41,654 nucleotides of DNA, from assembly GCA_016794035.1 (NCBI GenBank), contig JAEUHS010000010.1, positions 1 to 41,654 on the forward strand, read 5' to 3'. The DNA is from Planctomycetota bacterium. GTDB taxonomy: Bacteria > Planctomycetota > UBA1135 > UBA2386. The position numbers and the translations under genes are program-made. The notes below the pieces were generated by a model. That model was given only the letters and a program-made list of their open reading frames with translations, did not search any database and was not told the origin of the DNA. Below, piece after piece: positions 8,449-16,414 of the stretch (position 1 is the first letter of the stretch; each line of letters begins with the position of its first letter).

Positions 8449-11400
8449 GGCGAGGTCTCCAGGTGCGGCGCGGCCGATCGTGGCAGCGGCCGGCGGCGGA
8501 ACAACAGATGGAACCCGACCGGTACGACGATCAGGTTCAGGAAGGTCGAGGTCAACAGGCCGCCGAGCACGACGACCGACAACGGCGCCAGGATCTCGCT
8601 GCCGGGCTCGCCGGCGGCGAACACCAGCGGCAGCAGGCCCAGCGCCGCGGTCAGCGCGGTCATCAGGATCGGGATCAGGCGTTCGAGCGAGCCGCGCACC
8701 ACGGCCTCGTGGAACGGCACGCCCTCGGCGAGCAGGTCGAAGTAGTGGCGCACCAGCAGGATGCCGTTGCGCACCGCGATGCCGAACAACGTGATGAAGC
8801 CGACCATGCTGGCGATCGACACCACCGGCGCCTGGTAGGCACCGTCGCCGATGCCGAGCAGCGCCAGCGTGTTCCACCACAGGTGCGGCGACTCGGCCAG
8901 GTAGATCGCGACCAGGCCGCCGATCAGGGCCAGCGGCAGGTTCACCAGCACCAGCAGCGCCGCGCGCAGCGAGCCGAGCGCGCCGTGCAGCAGCATCAGC
9001 ATGACGACGACGACGAGGCCGCCCATCCACCAGATCGTGCGGCTCGCGGCCTGCTGCGCCTCGAACTGGCCGCCGAAGCGCACCGTGCAGCCGGCGGCGG
9101 CGACGATCGGTTCGACGCGCGTGCGCACGGACGCGACCAGCTGGCCGAGGTTGAAGCCGTCGGCGACGTTGCACGACACGACCGCCTTGCGCTGCGAGCC
9201 GCTGCGCAGGATCAGGTTCGAGGTGCGCTCGACGCCGATGTCGGCGACGTCGCGCAGCCGCACGGTCGCGCCGGCGGGGGAGCGCAGCTGCAACTGCTCG
9301 ACGTCCTCGACTCGCTGCCGTTCGTCGGGATGCAGGCGCACCGTCAGCTGCGTGCGGCGCGCGCCGTCGTGCACCTCGGCGACCGTCTCGCCCATCAGCG
9401 CCGCCTGCACCTGCGCGGCGGCCGCGGCCGGCGACAGGCCCACGGCGGCGAGGTCGGCCGGGCGGTAGCGCACCGGCAGCGACGTGATCAACACCTCGCG
9501 GTTCGCGGTCACGTCGCGCGTGCCGGGCAGCTCGTTCAGCACGCCTTCGATCGCCTTCGCCAGCCGCCGCAGCACCGCGAGGTCCGGCCCGAGCACGTCG
9601 ATCGCGATCGCCGCCGGCGTGCCGGACAGCACGTGCGACAGGCGGTGCTCGATCGGCTGGCCGACGCTGGTGGTGATGCCGGGCACGCTCGCCAGCACCT
9701 GGTCGATGGCGCGGCGCACGGTCGGCTTGTCCTGGTCGGGTGCCGCGACCACCTCGATCTCGGAGCTGCTGACCGGCTCGGCGTGTTCGTCGCGCTCGGC
9801 CCGGCCGGTGCGGCGCACGACGGTGCGCACGCCGGGAATGCGCGCGAGCTGCCGCTCGATGCCGATCGCCATGCGGTTGCTCTCGGCCAGCGACGTGCCC
9901 GGCGGCGCCATCAGGAACACCGTGAACGTGCCTTCGTTGAACTCGGGCAGGAAGCTGGTGCCGTAGGTCGACGACAGGGCGATGCTGCCGGCCAGCGCCA
10001 GCACCGTGCTCGCGAACACGACGCGCCCGTGGCGCAGGCCCCACTGCAGCGACGGCTGGTAGCGCCGCTTCAGCCACGCGGCGAGGCAGCCGTCGCCGTG
10101 GCCGGTGCCGGTGCGCAGGCGGCGCAGCAGCAGGCTGCACAGCACCGGCGTCACCGTCAGCGCCACGAACAGCGAGGCCAGCGTCGAGACGATGTAGGCG
10201 ATGCCGAGCGGCCGGAAGAAGCGGCCCTCGAGGCCCTGCAGGAACAGCAGCGGCACGAACACGATCACGATCAGCACCGTCGCGAACACCATCGGCGCGC
10301 GGATCTGGTTGCTGGCGGCGAGCACGACGGCGACCGTGCCCTTGCGCGCGGCGGCCGGCAGGGCGCCGTTCTCGCGCAGGCGGCGGAACACGTTCTCGAC
10401 GTCGATGATCGCGTCGTCGACGAGACCGCCGATCGCGACCGCGAGCCCGCCGAGCGTCATCACGTTGATCGACAGGCCGAGCGACCACAGGACCAGCAGG
10501 GCCACGGCGAGGCTCAGCGGCAGCGCCGCCAGCGTGATCAGCGTGGTGCGCAGGTCGAGCAGGAACAGCACCAGCACGATCGCGACGAAGATCGCCGCGT
10601 CGCGCAGCACCGCGATCAGGTTGCGCAGCGACAGGTCGATGAAGTCCGCCTGCCGCATGACGTGGCGGTTCAGCACCAGACCCGCCGGCAACGCCGCCTC
10701 GACCTGGTCGAGCTTGCGGTCGACGGCCTCGGTCAGCACCAGCGTGTTGGTGCCGGGCGCTTTCTGCACGCCGAGCACGACGGCCGGGCGGCCACCGTCC
10801 GCCGCGGTGCCGCGCGCCGGTGCCGGGCCCAGCACGACCTCGGCGACGTCGCCGATCGTGATCGCGCGGCCGTCGCGGAAACGCACCACGGTGCCGGCGA
10901 TGTCGGCCGTCGACCGCACGCGCGCGGTCTGGCGCACCGGCAGTTCGAGCCCGCCGACGTCCGGCAGGTGACCGGCACCGGCGGTGCTGTGCGCGCCGCG
11001 CGCGGCGGTGACGACCTCGTCGATGGTCAGGTCGAACAGGCGCAGGCGTTCCTGGCGCACCAGCACCTGGTACTCGGGCAGCTCGCCGCCGATCACCGCG
11101 ACCTGCGCCACGCCCGGCACGGCGAGCAGGTGGTTGCGCAGGTCGAACTCGGCGTAGGCGCGCACGTCCATCGGCGTGCGGCTGCCGTCCGGCGACGACA
11201 CCGACAGCAGCATGATCTCGCCGGTGATCGAGGTGATCGGCGTCATCTCGCTGTGGCTGCCGGGCGGCAGCGCCTCGCGTGCCGCGGCGAGCCGTTCGCC
11301 GACCCGCATGCGGCTCTGGTGGATGTCCTCGCCCCAGGCGAACTCGATCCACACCAACGACAGGCCGATCGAACTCGAACTGCGCACCGCGCGCAGGCCC

Positions 11401-11630
11401 GGCAGGCCGTTGACGGCGCTCTCGATCTGGAACGTGACGTTCTGCTCGACCTCGTCGGCCGCCAGCCCGGGGCTCTCGGTCAGCACCACGACCGTCGGCG
11501 CGTTCAGCTCGGGGAACACGTCGAGCGGCATGCGCGGCACCTGGTAGAACGCGGCGCCGAGCACGAGGGCGGCCAGCAGCAGCACGAAGCCGGGCCGGCG
11601 CAGCGAGAAGGCGATCAGTTGCTGCAGCAT
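8445..11630 (-). CDS. Heavy-metal efflux RND permease (CusA/CzcA type)
   Basis: 1061 residues, the full RND length of 12 transmembrane helices and two large periplasmic loops. It begins LIAFSLRRPGFVLLLAALVLG (TM1). Family motifs include PLDVFPELNAPTVVV after TM1, AVNGLPGLRAVRS, the TM4 acid-bearing stretch LAVAIGGLVDDAIIDVENV, FVPLLFLQGLEGRFFRPLG, and the C-half TM10-12 (FITLFGIAVRNGILLVRHY, PILMTALTAALGLLPL). These mark the heavy-metal (HME) branch, which exports monovalent Cu/Ag or divalent Co/Zn/Cd/Ni by proton antiport. TM4 is closer to the CusA pattern (AIG.xVDxA) than to CzcA, but I could not confirm the methionine relay, so the metal is left open. It sits 6 nt after the adaptor gene and overlaps the following lipoprotein gene. 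Confidence 0.92.
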   Translation of the reverse strand: MLQQLIAFSLRRPGFVLLLAALVLGAAFYQVPRMPLDVFPELNAPTVVVLTESPGLAADEVEQNVTFQIESAVNGLPGLRAVRSSSSIGLSLVWIEFAWGEDIHQSRMRVGERLAAAREALPPGSHSEMTPITSITGEIMLLSVSSPDGSRTPMDVRAYAEFDLRNHLLAVPGVAQVAVIGGELPEYQVLVRQERLRLFDLTIDEVVTAARGAHSTAGAGHLPDVGGLELPVRQTARVRSTADIAGTVVRFRDGRAITIGDVAEVVLGPAPARGTAADGGRPAVVLGVQKAPGTNTLVLTEAVDRKLDQVEAALPAGLVLNRHVMRQADFIDLSLRNLIAVLRDAAIFVAIVLVLFLLDLRTTLITLAALPLSLAVALLVLWSLGLSINVMTLGGLAVAIGGLVDDAIIDVENVFRRLRENGALPAAARKGTVAVVLAASNQIRAPMVFATVLIVIVFVPLLFLQGLEGRFFRPLGIAYIVSTLASLFVALTVTPVLCSLLLRRLRTGTGHGDGCLAAWLKRRYQPSLQWGLRHGRVVFASTVLALAGSIALSSTYGTSFLPEFNEGTFTVFLMAPPGTSLAESNRMAIGIERQLARIPGVRTVVRRTGRAERDEHAEPVSSSEIEVVAAPDQDKPTVRRAIDQVLASVPGITTSVGQPIEHRLSHVLSGTPAAIAIDVLGPDLAVLRRLAKAIEGVLNELPGTRDVTANREVLITSLPVRYRPADLAAVGLSPAAAAAQVQAALMGETVAEVHDGARRTQLTVRLHPDERQRVEDVEQLQLRSPAGATVRLRDVADIGVERTSNLILRSGSQRKAVVSCNVADGFNLGQLVASVRTRVEPIVAAAGCTVRFGGQFEAQQAASRTIWWMGGLVVVVMLMLLHGALGSLRAALLVLVNLPLALIGGLVAIYLAESPHLWWNTLALLGIGDGAYQAPVVSIASMVGFITLFGIAVRNGILLVRHYFDLLAEGVPFHEAVVRGSLERLIPILMTALTAALGLLPLVFAAGEPGSEILAPLSVVVLGGLLTSTFLNLIVVPVGFHLLFRRRPLPRSAAPHLETSP

Positions 11631-11636
11631 CGGGGT

Positions 11637-13007
11637 CTACTTGCCGTCCGCGTGCCAGGTGCCGTCGGCGTGGAAGTGGCCGCCCTTCGCCGCGCTGCCG
11701 GAGCTGGCGAGCATCAGCGCGTAGGCGCCGGCGGTGACGACCTGGTCGCCGTCGACCAGCCCGCTCTTCACTTCGACCCAGCGCCCGTCGTCGATGCCGA
11801 GGTCGGCGGTGACGCGGATCACCTTGTCGGCGTCGTTCGGGTCGCGGCGGAAGAACACGCGGTCGAGGCCGTCGGGCAGCACCGCGGCGAGCGGGATCGC
11901 CAGCTCGGCGTCGCCGCCCGCCGCGGTCTCGATCTCGACGAACGCGGCCACGCCGGGGCGCGCGAACGGGGCGCTCCCGGTCGGCTGCACGAACAGGTCG
12001 ATGGTGCGCTGCGTCGGGTCGGCCTCGGCACCGAACTGCAGGGCGCCGGTGAGCTGCGCAGCGCCCGTGGCGGTCGCCCCGGCCGGATGGATCACGGCCG
12101 GCAGGCCCGGCCGCAGCCGCGGCAGGTCGGTCTGCAGCCCGCGGGCGCGGAAGCGGACCTGCGTCAGGTCGGTCACGGTCAGCACCAGCTCGTGGCCCTC
12201 GACCCAGGCACCGCTGGCGACCGGCAGCTGGTCGACGACGCCGGCGACCGCGGCGTGCACGTCGATGGTGCCGATCGTGCGCCAGCGTTCCGCCAGCACC
12301 GAGGCCTCGATGCCGAGCATCGCCGCGGCGCCGGCGAGCACCAGCTGGGTGCGTTCGCCGAGCGCCTGCTGCCTGGCCTCGAGTTCGGCGATCAGCGCCT
12401 CGGTCTCGGTGTGCTTCTCGGCGGCCTCGGCTGCCTGCGAACGCACCTGCGCCAGCTGCACCTTGGCGTCGGCGATCGCCTGCGCCTGGCCGCCGACGCT
12501 CTGCCGTGTGTCCTCGAGGCTGCCGATGCGCTCTTGCATCACGACGATCGCGTCGCGCAGGCTCTCTTCGTGTGCCTTGTGCGCCGCCAGCAGCGGGTGC
12601 ATCGTCGCGATGCGCGCGGCGGTGACCCGCAGCTCGGTCCCGATCTCGCCGAGTTCGCGCTGCGTCTGGCGCCATTGTGGTGCGTCGATCGTGTAGACGA
12701 CGTCGCCGGGCGCCACCGCCTGCAGCGGCTGCACGCGGATCGTCACGCGACCGGCCATCGGCGTGCGGTGTTCGCAGCGCGCCTGCGGCAGCAGTTCGAA
12801 GTGACCCGGCAGGCGCAGCGTCGCAGCGACGCGACGACGCTCGACGGGCACGAACCCGATGCCGAGGTTGCTGCGCACGGCCTCGGGCACGTCGATGCGG
12901 TTCGACGGCGCCGGCGGTTCGTCGTCGTGGTGCATCGCCGGCGTCGGCGGGCGACTGCAGCCGAGGGTCGCAGCGAGCAGCAGGCTCAGGGGGATGGACG
13001 TTCTCAT
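11637..13007 (-). CDS. Periplasmic adaptor (membrane fusion) subunit of the metal RND pump
   Basis: 456 residues. Lipoprotein signal (SLLLAATLGCSRPP, Cys about 17) followed by a His/acidic stretch MHHDDEPP. Then the CusB/HlyD layout: barrel-sandwich half GRVTIRVQPLQAVAPGDVVY, a long alpha-helical hairpin (about residues 105-235, with QAQAIADAKVQLAQVRSQAA), the second lipoyl half VHAAVAGVVDQLPVASGAWV, a beta-barrel domain, and the membrane-proximal end VKSGLVDGDQVVTAGAYAL. The last residues HFHADGTWHADG carry three His and resemble a metal-binding tail. It would bridge the inner-membrane pump and the TolC-like channel. The start overlaps the channel gene stop by 4 nt. Confidence 0.9.
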   Translation of the reverse strand: MRTSIPLSLLLAATLGCSRPPTPAMHHDDEPPAPSNRIDVPEAVRSNLGIGFVPVERRRVAATLRLPGHFELLPQARCEHRTPMAGRVTIRVQPLQAVAPGDVVYTIDAPQWRQTQRELGEIGTELRVTAARIATMHPLLAAHKAHEESLRDAIVVMQERIGSLEDTRQSVGGQAQAIADAKVQLAQVRSQAAEAAEKHTETEALIAELEARQQALGERTQLVLAGAAAMLGIEASVLAERWRTIGTIDVHAAVAGVVDQLPVASGAWVEGHELVLTVTDLTQVRFRARGLQTDLPRLRPGLPAVIHPAGATATGAAQLTGALQFGAEADPTQRTIDLFVQPTGSAPFARPGVAAFVEIETAAGGDAELAIPLAAVLPDGLDRVFFRRDPNDADKVIRVTADLGIDDGRWVEVKSGLVDGDQVVTAGAYALMLASSGSAAKGGHFHADGTWHADGK

Positions 13008-14368
13008 CGGCGGGCCTCGCGGCGGGCTGCAGTGGGCGGGTCGTTCCAGAACAGGGAGTCGATCGCGACCGTCGCCTCGGCGGCGGCGAGGTCGGCGGCG
13101 ATGGCCTGCATGCCGGCCGTGTGTGCGCGCACCAGCGCGTCGAGCATCAGCAACGGCTCGAGCTGGCCGAGCTCGGCGAGCCGGCGCACGTCGGCGACCT
13201 GCTGCTGCGCGAGCGGCACCAGCTCGGCCGCGACCAGTTCGCGCTGCCGCTCGGCGGCCGCGAGCTGCAGTTCGGCGGCGGCGAGGTCGTGCACGGCCTG
13301 CTCGCTGCGGCCGCGCAGCGCCTCGGCGGCCGCCTCGCGTTCCGCCTCGGCGCGGCGGATGGCGGGCGTGTTGCCCGTGAACAGCGGCAGCGGCAGCGAC
13401 AGCCCGAGCGCCAGCCGCAGCTGAGCGTCCTCCTCGTCGAGGCCCGGGCTCAGCACGAGGTCGGGCCACTGCTTGCGGATCTCCAGCCGCAGCGCACGTT
13501 CGCTCTGCTCGTAGCCGAGCTGCAGCGCCGCGAGCCGTGGACCGGTCGACAGCTGGAGCCGGCGTTCGGCGGCGTCCGGCACCTGCAGCGCCAGCGCCGG
13601 GTCCGGCACGAAGTGCACGGGCGCGGTCGGGTGCAGGCCCAGCAGGCGCTTCAGCGTCAGTTCGCCGCCGGCGGCCGCGGCCTCGCTCTGGGCCAGCTCG
13701 GCCTGCCGCAGCAGCCGCTCGAGCGTGAACGCGCGCGCCTCCTGCTGCGTGCGTTCGCCGGCGGCCGCGAGCCGGACGGCGATCGCCTCGAGCTCGCCCA
13801 GGCGCGCGCACAGGTCCCGCAGCAGGTCGGCGCGGCGGCGGTCGGCGCGCCAGTGCGCGAACGCGGCGTCGGTGCGCCGCACCAGTTCGGCCTCGATGGT
13901 GCGGGCCTCGACCAGCGCGGTCGCGTGCGCCGCCGTGGCCAGGTCGCGCTCGAGCTGCAGGCGGCCGGACAGCGGCAGCGTGAAGCCGATCCGTGTCACC
14001 ACCAGCCACGGATGCGGCACGGTCTCGAGGATGCGGGCGACGTCGACGTCGAGCGTCGGATCGACCCAACGTCCCGCCTCGTCGCGCACCACCTCGGCGA
14101 CACCGGCGCGGCGCCGTGCGAGCCGACCGTCGGGGTGGAACCAGAGCGCCAGCAGGTGTGCCTCACGCCGGTCGATGCCGTCTCCGAGGTCGAACGGGGC
14201 GGCACCGGGCGCCGCCGGCTTCTCGGCCAGCAGCGCCGAGGCATCCGCCAGGCGCGCCGCGAACGCGCGCGCGTGCTCGGCCAGGTCGACCGGTGCCGGT
14301 GCGTAGGAATGGCAGCCGCTGCTGGCGCCGATGGCCAGCAGGAGGGCGGCGTTGGGAAGACGGTGCAT
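13004..14368 (-). CDS. TolC-family outer-membrane channel lipoprotein of the metal efflux system
   Basis: 454 residues. N-terminal lipoprotein signal with Cys near residue 19 (LLLAIGASSGCHS), as in CusC/OprM. The body is mostly long amphipathic helices with two repeats typical of outer-membrane efflux proteins, for example LPLSGRLQLERDLATAAHAT and LGLSLPLPLFTGNTPAIR, the second being the canonical short loop before helix 7. Repeated Ala/Leu/Glu heptads give the coiled-coil tunnel. It acts as the exit duct for the downstream adaptor and RND pump. It lies 99 nt after the His/Cys-rich gene, with two hairpins in between, and its stop overlaps the adaptor start. Confidence 0.88.
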   Translation of the reverse strand: MHRLPNAALLLAIGASSGCHSYAPAPVDLAEHARAFAARLADASALLAEKPAAPGAAPFDLGDGIDRREAHLLALWFHPDGRLARRRAGVAEVVRDEAGRWVDPTLDVDVARILETVPHPWLVVTRIGFTLPLSGRLQLERDLATAAHATALVEARTIEAELVRRTDAAFAHWRADRRRADLLRDLCARLGELEAIAVRLAAAGERTQQEARAFTLERLLRQAELAQSEAAAAGGELTLKRLLGLHPTAPVHFVPDPALALQVPDAAERRLQLSTGPRLAALQLGYEQSERALRLEIRKQWPDLVLSPGLDEEDAQLRLALGLSLPLPLFTGNTPAIRRAEAEREAAAEALRGRSEQAVHDLAAAELQLAAAERQRELVAAELVPLAQQQVADVRRLAELGQLEPLLMLDALVRAHTAGMQAIAADLAAAEATVAIDSLFWNDPPTAARREARR

Positions 14369-14403
14369 GCGGGTGGCGGGGCGGACGGTTCGGGGGCCGG
14401 AAA

Positions 14404-14450
14404 CGCAACCGCGGGTTGCGACGGCGCGCGCAGCCCGCGGCGGCGGGCTG
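14404..14450. repeat. Two adjacent perfect hairpins inside the metal-efflux operon
   Basis: The first hairpin has arms CGCAACC (14404-14410) and GGTTGCG (14414-14420) with a 3-nt loop. The second has arms CAGCCCGC (14431-14438) and GCGGGCTG (14443-14450) with a 4-nt loop. They fill the only sizeable gap in the operon, between the His/Cys-rich gene and the channel gene. They could attenuate transcription or protect the mRNA end. There is no U-tract on either strand. Confidence 0.55.
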
Positions 14451-14467
14451 GCGGTGGAACCGTGCGA

Positions 14468-14902
14468 CTAGACGAGCAGCAGCGTCGTCGCGCGCAGCGC
14501 GGTGCGCCGGTCGACGCGCGGGGGGCCCGTCGCGGCCGGGTGGGGCGGCGGCGCCCGCGGCGACGGCGGCGTCACCGTCGGCATCGGCAGCACGGCACAC
14601 GGCGGTGCCGGGTCGCCGCCGGCCTTGGCGTCCGGTCGCGGCGCGGGCGCCATCTCGACCGACAGTGCGGTGTGCGCACAGCCGTCGTGCGGCTGCGCGC
14701 AGGGGCCGTCGTGGTCGCCGCCGGCGGTCGTCGGCGCGTGTTCGTGTCCGTGGCAGCACGAACCCGCCGCGTGCAGGAAGGTCAGCGAGGCGGTGCCGCC
14801 GTCGTGCCGGCACAGCACCAGCAGCCGCGGCAGTCCGAGCGCCAGCACCAGCAGCGCCAGGACGGCGGCGGTTCGCAGCGTGGCTCTGGACGGTGGCGGC
14901 AT
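14468..14902 (-). CDS. Membrane-anchored His/Cys-rich protein heading the metal-efflux operon
   Basis: 144 residues. One hydrophobic N-terminal segment at about 8-30 ([20 protein letters not shown]) serves as anchor or signal. Directly behind it are clustered possible metal ligands: Cys31, Cys49-Cys50, His51, His53, His55, His64, Cys68, His72, Cys75, His77 (motifs CCHGHEH and HDGCAH). The C-terminal part is Pro-rich and ends with a second short hydrophobic run (ATTLLLV). No family is recognised with certainty; small Cys/His-rich proteins of this kind are often found ahead of cus/czc genes. The ATG at 14902 is preferred over a longer upstream start because it is followed at once by the hydrophobic segment and lies downstream of a TTGACT promoter. 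Inferred role: periplasmic metal binding or sensing for the pump. Confidence 0.72.
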   Translation of the reverse strand: MPPPSRATLRTAAVLALLVLALGLPRLLVLCRHDGGTASLTFLHAAGSCCHGHEHAPTTAGGDHDGPCAQPHDGCAHTALSVEMAPAPRPDAKAGGDPAPPCAVLPMPTVTPPSPRAPPPHPAATGPPRVDRRTALRATTLLLV

Positions 14903-14939
14903 CGCGGTGTCATCGGGTGGTGGCACGCCCGAGCGTGAG

Positions 14940-14968
14940 ACTCTGCGCAGGCGACGGCGGCGAGTCAA
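14940..14968 (-). promoter_or_regulatory. Sigma70-like promoter of the metal-efflux operon
   Basis: On the minus strand there is TTGACT (at 14968-14963, 5/6 match to -35), then 17 nt, then CAGAGT (14945-14940, a weak -10). It ends 37 nt before the ATG at 14902. A short palindrome CGGCT-CTCA-AGCCG (14976-14989) lies just upstream and could be an operator. No metalloregulator gene is nearby. Confidence 0.5.
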
Positions 14969-15017
14969 GCCGAGACGGCTCTCAAGCCGCCGTGGCCCTG
15001 GCGCCGATGCCATCGGC

Positions 15018-15767
15018 ATGTTCGACCTGCGGCGGCTCGCGAAGACGCTGGTGACGCCGTTCCGCCAGTACCTCGGTCGGCTGACCGTCGCCGACCGCCA
15101 CCTGCGCGGCAGCGGGCTCGAGATCGGCGCGCTGCAGGACCCGCTGCGGCTGCGGCCGGGTGTGCAGGTGCGCTACGTCGACATCGCCTCGACCGAGGAC
15201 CTGCGGCGCATGCACCCGAAGAAGGCGCACCGCCAGCTCGTGCCGGTCGACATCGTCGACGACGGCGAACGGCTGGCGACGGTCGCCGACGGCAGCCAGG
15301 ACTTCGTCGCCGCGAACCACTTCCTCGAGCACTGCGAGGACCCGATCGGCACGCTGCGCAACCTGCTGCGCGTGGTGCGGCCCGGTGGCGTCGTCTACCT
15401 GTCGGTGCCCGACAAGCGGCACATCTTCGACCGCGATCGGCCGGCGACGACGCTCGAACACCTGGTGCGCGACCACGAGCATGGCCCGGCGGCCTCGCGG
15501 GCGGCGCACTACGAGGAGGTCGTGCGGCTGGCGATCAAGGTCGAGGGCGAGGCGGCGGTGGCGCGCAAGGTGCAGGAGCTGACCGAGCAGGACTTCCGGA
15601 TCCACTTCCACTGCTGGTCGCAGACCGACCTCCTGCAGCTGCTGTGCGCGCTGCAGGTGCGGCCGGGCTTCCCGCGCTTCGACGTCGCCGAGTTCGTCGC
15701 CAACGAACGCGAGATGGTGGTGGTGCTGCGCCGGCTCGCCGAGGCGGGCGGACCGGCATTCCGGTAG
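15018..15767 (+). CDS. Class I SAM-dependent methyltransferase (Methyltransf_11 type)
   Basis: 249 residues. SAM-binding Rossmann features are seen in order: motif I-like strand and loop LEIGALQDPLRL near residues 35-46 (an atypical Gly loop), acidic end of strand 2 in VRYVDIAS, motif for strand 4 FVAANHFLEHCEDP near 95-108, and strand 5 with the post-motif LRVVRPGGVVYLSVPDKR near 117-134. LEIGA and HFLEHCEDP are typical of methyltransferases found in glycan/polysaccharide gene sets (substrate unknown). An N-terminal basic helix of about 30 residues precedes the fold. It is divergent from the metal-efflux operon with 115 nt between starts and has no clear Shine-Dalgarno sequence. Confidence 0.8.
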   Translation: MFDLRRLAKTLVTPFRQYLGRLTVADRHLRGSGLEIGALQDPLRLRPGVQVRYVDIASTEDLRRMHPKKAHRQLVPVDIVDDGERLATVADGSQDFVAANHFLEHCEDPIGTLRNLLRVVRPGGVVYLSVPDKRHIFDRDRPATTLEHLVRDHEHGPAASRAAHYEEVVRLAIKVEGEAAVARKVQELTEQDFRIHFHCWSQTDLLQLLCALQVRPGFPRFDVAEFVANEREMVVVLRRLAEAGGPAFR

Positions 15768-15787
15768 CCAGTGCGCGGTGGCGGCGC

Positions 15788-15793
15788 CAGAAT
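15788..15793 (+). promoter_or_regulatory. Possible leaderless -10 element CAGAAT
   Basis: CAGAAT (4/6 match to TATAAT, including AAT) ends 6 nt before the GTG at 15800, and no Shine-Dalgarno sequence intervenes. It has the same geometry as the element before 4776. Confidence 0.38.
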
Positions 15794-15799
15794 GCCCGG

Positions 15800-16414
15800 G
15801 TGTCTGCCCCGCGTGTCGCCGCACTGTTGCTCGCCGCGTCCGCGGCGTTCGCCGGGTGCCGCGTCGGCGGCGCCGAGGCGACCCCGTTCCGCGGCGCCGC
15901 GCCGAAGACGATCCTGATCTGGCCGACGGTGGCGGCGCCGTTCGCGGCCCAGCAGCCGGTGCTGCTCACCGGACTCGATCTCGCGGTGCGCCGGCGTGGC
16001 CACGTGGTGATCGCGACCGCGGTCGCACGGCAACTGCTCGGCGACGCGGGCGTTCCGCTCGATCCGGCCGAGGGGCCGCACGGGGAGCAGCTGTTCCGTG
16101 CGACCGGCGCCGACGCGGTGCTGCGGCTGATCGTGCGTGCGTTCCGCGTGCAGGGCGAGCGGCTGCAGCGCGCCGACTGGGACCTCGACTGGGAACTCCG
16201 CGCGACGGCGACCGGGGCCGTGCTGTGGCAGTTCTCGCACCATGGCCACTGGGAGCGCCGTGTGCCGATCGAACAGCACCCGCATCCGCGGTCCGAGGAG
16301 GACCAGCCGCCGGTGTTGTTCGGCGACCGCGAGCCGGACTTCCGCGACGCGAGCGACCTCGCCGCCTGGCTGCACCGCTTCGCGATGGAACGGCTGCCGC
16401 GGGGCGGCGCGTGA
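15800..16414 (+). CDS. Putative lipoprotein, resembles GNA1162/DUF799-type lipoproteins
   Basis: 204 residues from a GTG start chosen because a lipoprotein signal follows directly: LLLAASAAFAGCRVGG with Cys about 18. The mature part has alternating strands and helices: TILIWPTVAAPFAAQQ, LTGLDLAVRRRGHVVI, LFRATGADAVLRLIVRAF, and a beta pair DWDLDWELRATATGAVLWQF. Order and spacing recall the CsgG-like/GNA1162 (DUF799) outer-membrane lipoproteins, whose cores also contain an ADA(V/I)L strand and a 'substance gets turned into W' beta pair. I am only moderately sure of this. A His-rich loop (HHGHWER, EQHPHP) is notable. Its stop overlaps the GTG of the B3/B4-domain gene by 4 nt, so the two are coupled. 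Confidence 0.6.
   Translation: MSAPRVAALLLAASAAFAGCRVGGAEATPFRGAAPKTILIWPTVAAPFAAQQPVLLTGLDLAVRRRGHVVIATAVARQLLGDAGVPLDPAEGPHGEQLFRATGADAVLRLIVRAFRVQGERLQRADWDLDWELRATATGAVLWQFSHHGHWERRVPIEQHPHPRSEEDQPPVLFGDREPDFRDASDLAAWLHRFAMERLPRGGA

Noticed and set aside
7065..13424. A 2119-codon open frame on the plus strand
   Set aside because: It is antisense to the efflux operon and other genes. Its translation is low-complexity (Arg/Ala/Gln/His-rich) with no domain, a common shadow in very GC-rich DNA.
14404..14450. Hairpin pair as a true terminator inside the efflux operon
   Set aside because: No U-tract on either strand and the downstream genes need transcription. I list it only as a structured repeat.
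14508..15018. Longer start for the His/Cys-rich protein (from 15019) and for the methyltransferase (from 14502)
   Set aside because: Both extensions run into the shared promoter gap and are Arg/Pro-rich without signal or domain sense.
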